Of a stretch of DNA of 64,000 nucleotides, positions 63,177-64,000 are shown piece after piece. A model generated the notes under the pieces. The model was not told the origin of the DNA. It did no database searches and saw only the letters and a list, made by a program, of their open reading frames with translations. Source of the stretch: Rhodobiaceae bacterium (GTDB taxonomy: Bacteria > Pseudomonadota > Alphaproteobacteria > Parvibaculales > Parvibaculaceae); NCBI GenBank assembly GCA_003330885.1, contig CP030277.1, positions 2,046,001 through 2,110,000 of the forward strand, written 5' to 3'. Numbering within the stretch: position 1 is the first letter of the stretch; each line of letters begins with the position of its first letter. The position numbers and the translations under genes were made by a program.

Positions 63177-64000
63177 TTAGGTCACCATACGTTTGAAGGC
63201 ATCATCGTGCTTATCGACAAACCGGTGCTTCAAGGCACCGGCAATATGAGCTGCAAACACCACATAAAATATGATCGGCAGCGCGAGCTTGTGAAGAACC
63301 GCCCAGGGCACAATGAGATCCGCATCTGGCGCCCAGAAAAGAGGCGTATCCCAAAAGAAGAAGTGTGAGTATTTGCCACCAAAAGTCGACATGACAAACC
63401 CGGTGATCGGAAATCCGATCATCAAGATGTAGAGCAACACATGAGCCGTATGAGCAGACCTCCGCTCCCAAGGCTTTAGACCAGAATCTAATCCTGGGGT
63501 CGGGCTTACCCGGTGCCAGAAAAGGCGAAGGATGACCAGCAACAACACTGTAAGGCCAAGGGATTTATGCACAACATAGTATCCCTGCCGATACCAAACA
63601 TCCTCCGGGATCATTGAGGTAAAAATCCCCATGGGGATCAGCGCAACAAAAAGAAGGGCCGTCGTCCAGTGAATGATCCGTGTCGCACGACCATATCGCT
63701 CTGATTCATTTCCGTTTTGCAATGCCAACACATCGCTTCGTTTGGTCTGCCAATAAGTCACCAGCAGCAAAAACAGCCCGCCAATGGTAAAGGCAATCCC
63801 CAAAAGCCTCATAAGATTGGGTTTCAGATCGTCGGTCGGAAGAAGTGGTGGGCGGACAGTGTCCAGCGAGCCCAACAGCTGGAGCCAGCCGATCATCAGA
63901 CCTATGCCCAATGTCATTGCCGCCGTCAGGAACGTCCCGACAACCCGCCGGCTGGGAGACGCGTGGTTTAACCAGGCCGCAGCAAGCACCACAACGACAA
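63177..64000 (-). CDS. cytochrome b561-type protein (5' end outside window)
   Basis: Haem b membrane protein, truncated at the window end: the frame is open through 64000. The visible product (about 274 residues) has two N-terminal helices, then a b561 domain of four helices with haem-type histidines (RIIHWTTALLFVAL, VVHKSLGLTVLLLVILR, AHTAHVLLYILM, AAHIAGALKHRFVDKHD). Such proteins donate electrons from quinol or ascorbate to periplasmic acceptors. The GTG at 63992 is not a safe start because codons before it also fit. Confidence 0.85.
   Translation of the reverse strand, partial: VVVVLAAAWLNHASPSRRVVGTFLTAAMTLGIGLMIGWLQLLGSLDTVRPPLLPTDDLKPNLMRLLGIAFTIGGLFLLLVTYWQTKRSDVLALQNGNESERYGRATRIIHWTTALLFVALIPMGIFTSMIPEDVWYRQGYYVVHKSLGLTVLLLVILRLFWHRVSPTPGLDSGLKPWERRSAHTAHVLLYILMIGFPITGFVMSTFGGKYSHFFFWDTPLFWAPDADLIVPWAVLHKLALPIIFYVVFAAHIAGALKHRFVDKHDDAFKRMVT

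Noticed and set aside
1-64000. tRNA, rRNA, CRISPR, transposase or phage genes
   Set aside because: No cloverleaf, repeat-spacer array or mobile-element protein seen on either strand.

Overview
The window is a stretch of ordinary-looking chromosome from an alphaproteobacterium. The best fit by gene content is a Rhizobiales/Parvibaculales-type, aerobic or facultative marine or soil heterotroph; this is inferred from gene families and synteny (uvrC-pgsA-moaD-moaE, petP-petR, a fused-free petABC bc1 operon, prs-rplY-pth-ychF), not from a database search. There is no prophage, integrase, transposase, CRISPR array, rRNA or tRNA that I can see. About 70 protein genes are packed tightly on both strands. 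uvrC at the left edge and a cytochrome b561-type gene at the right edge are cut by the window.

Left part (1-18.5 kb) is mostly housekeeping: uvrC (end), pgsA, moaD, moaE; ilvE; the petP-petR regulator pair with a histidine kinase; a leftward run ubiK-ybjN-proC-tetR; then rightward lgt, a MidA-type methyltransferase, pgeF, an unknown lipoprotein, prs, rplY, pth, ychF and two MaoC-type hydratase genes. Next (18.5-26 kb) come an amidohydrolase, a dienelactone hydrolase, a thioesterase, a soluble double-PAS chemoreceptor and a leftward operon mtnP-apt-mtnA-ald2. That operon reads as the MTA 'DHAP shunt': methylthioadenosine to adenine plus methylthioribose-1-P, isomerisation, then aldol cleavage to DHAP.

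The centre (26-45 kb) carries the petABC respiratory bc1 operon with its own terminator, trmL, and divergent hemN/hemF, the oxygen-independent and oxygen-dependent coproporphyrinogen oxidases, with an FNR-type box between them. Then come an SDR/cca/DUF6111/NUDIX/DUF1285 leftward run, the divergent MoxR-DUF58-DUF4159-membrane protein cluster and an SDR gene. The right part (45-64 kb) is more accessory: two tandem small secreted proteins, an amidase, a flagellin-like protein followed by a histidine phosphotransfer protein and a CheY-like regulator, an orphan R2/AurF-like diiron protein, a secreted trypsin-like protease, a TetR-controlled membrane gene, and a fatty-acid or aromatic acyl-CoA gene group (acyl-CoA synthetase, VOC and PPOX-type proteins, two acyl-CoA dehydrogenases, SDR).

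The most notable unexplained signals are: (1) four copies of a hairpin repeat (one after moaE, three in tandem upstream of petC's terminator) whose inner stems covary between copies; (2) a perfect 10-bp hairpin that buries the ribosome binding site of a small secreted protein; (3) a flagellin-like protein coupled to Hpt and CheY-like genes away from any flagellar locus; (4) a 16-bp perfect palindrome plus T-tract just ahead of rplY; (5) a pair of identical-type TetR operators; (6) an FNR-type box placed at the class II activator distance from a possible hemN promoter.
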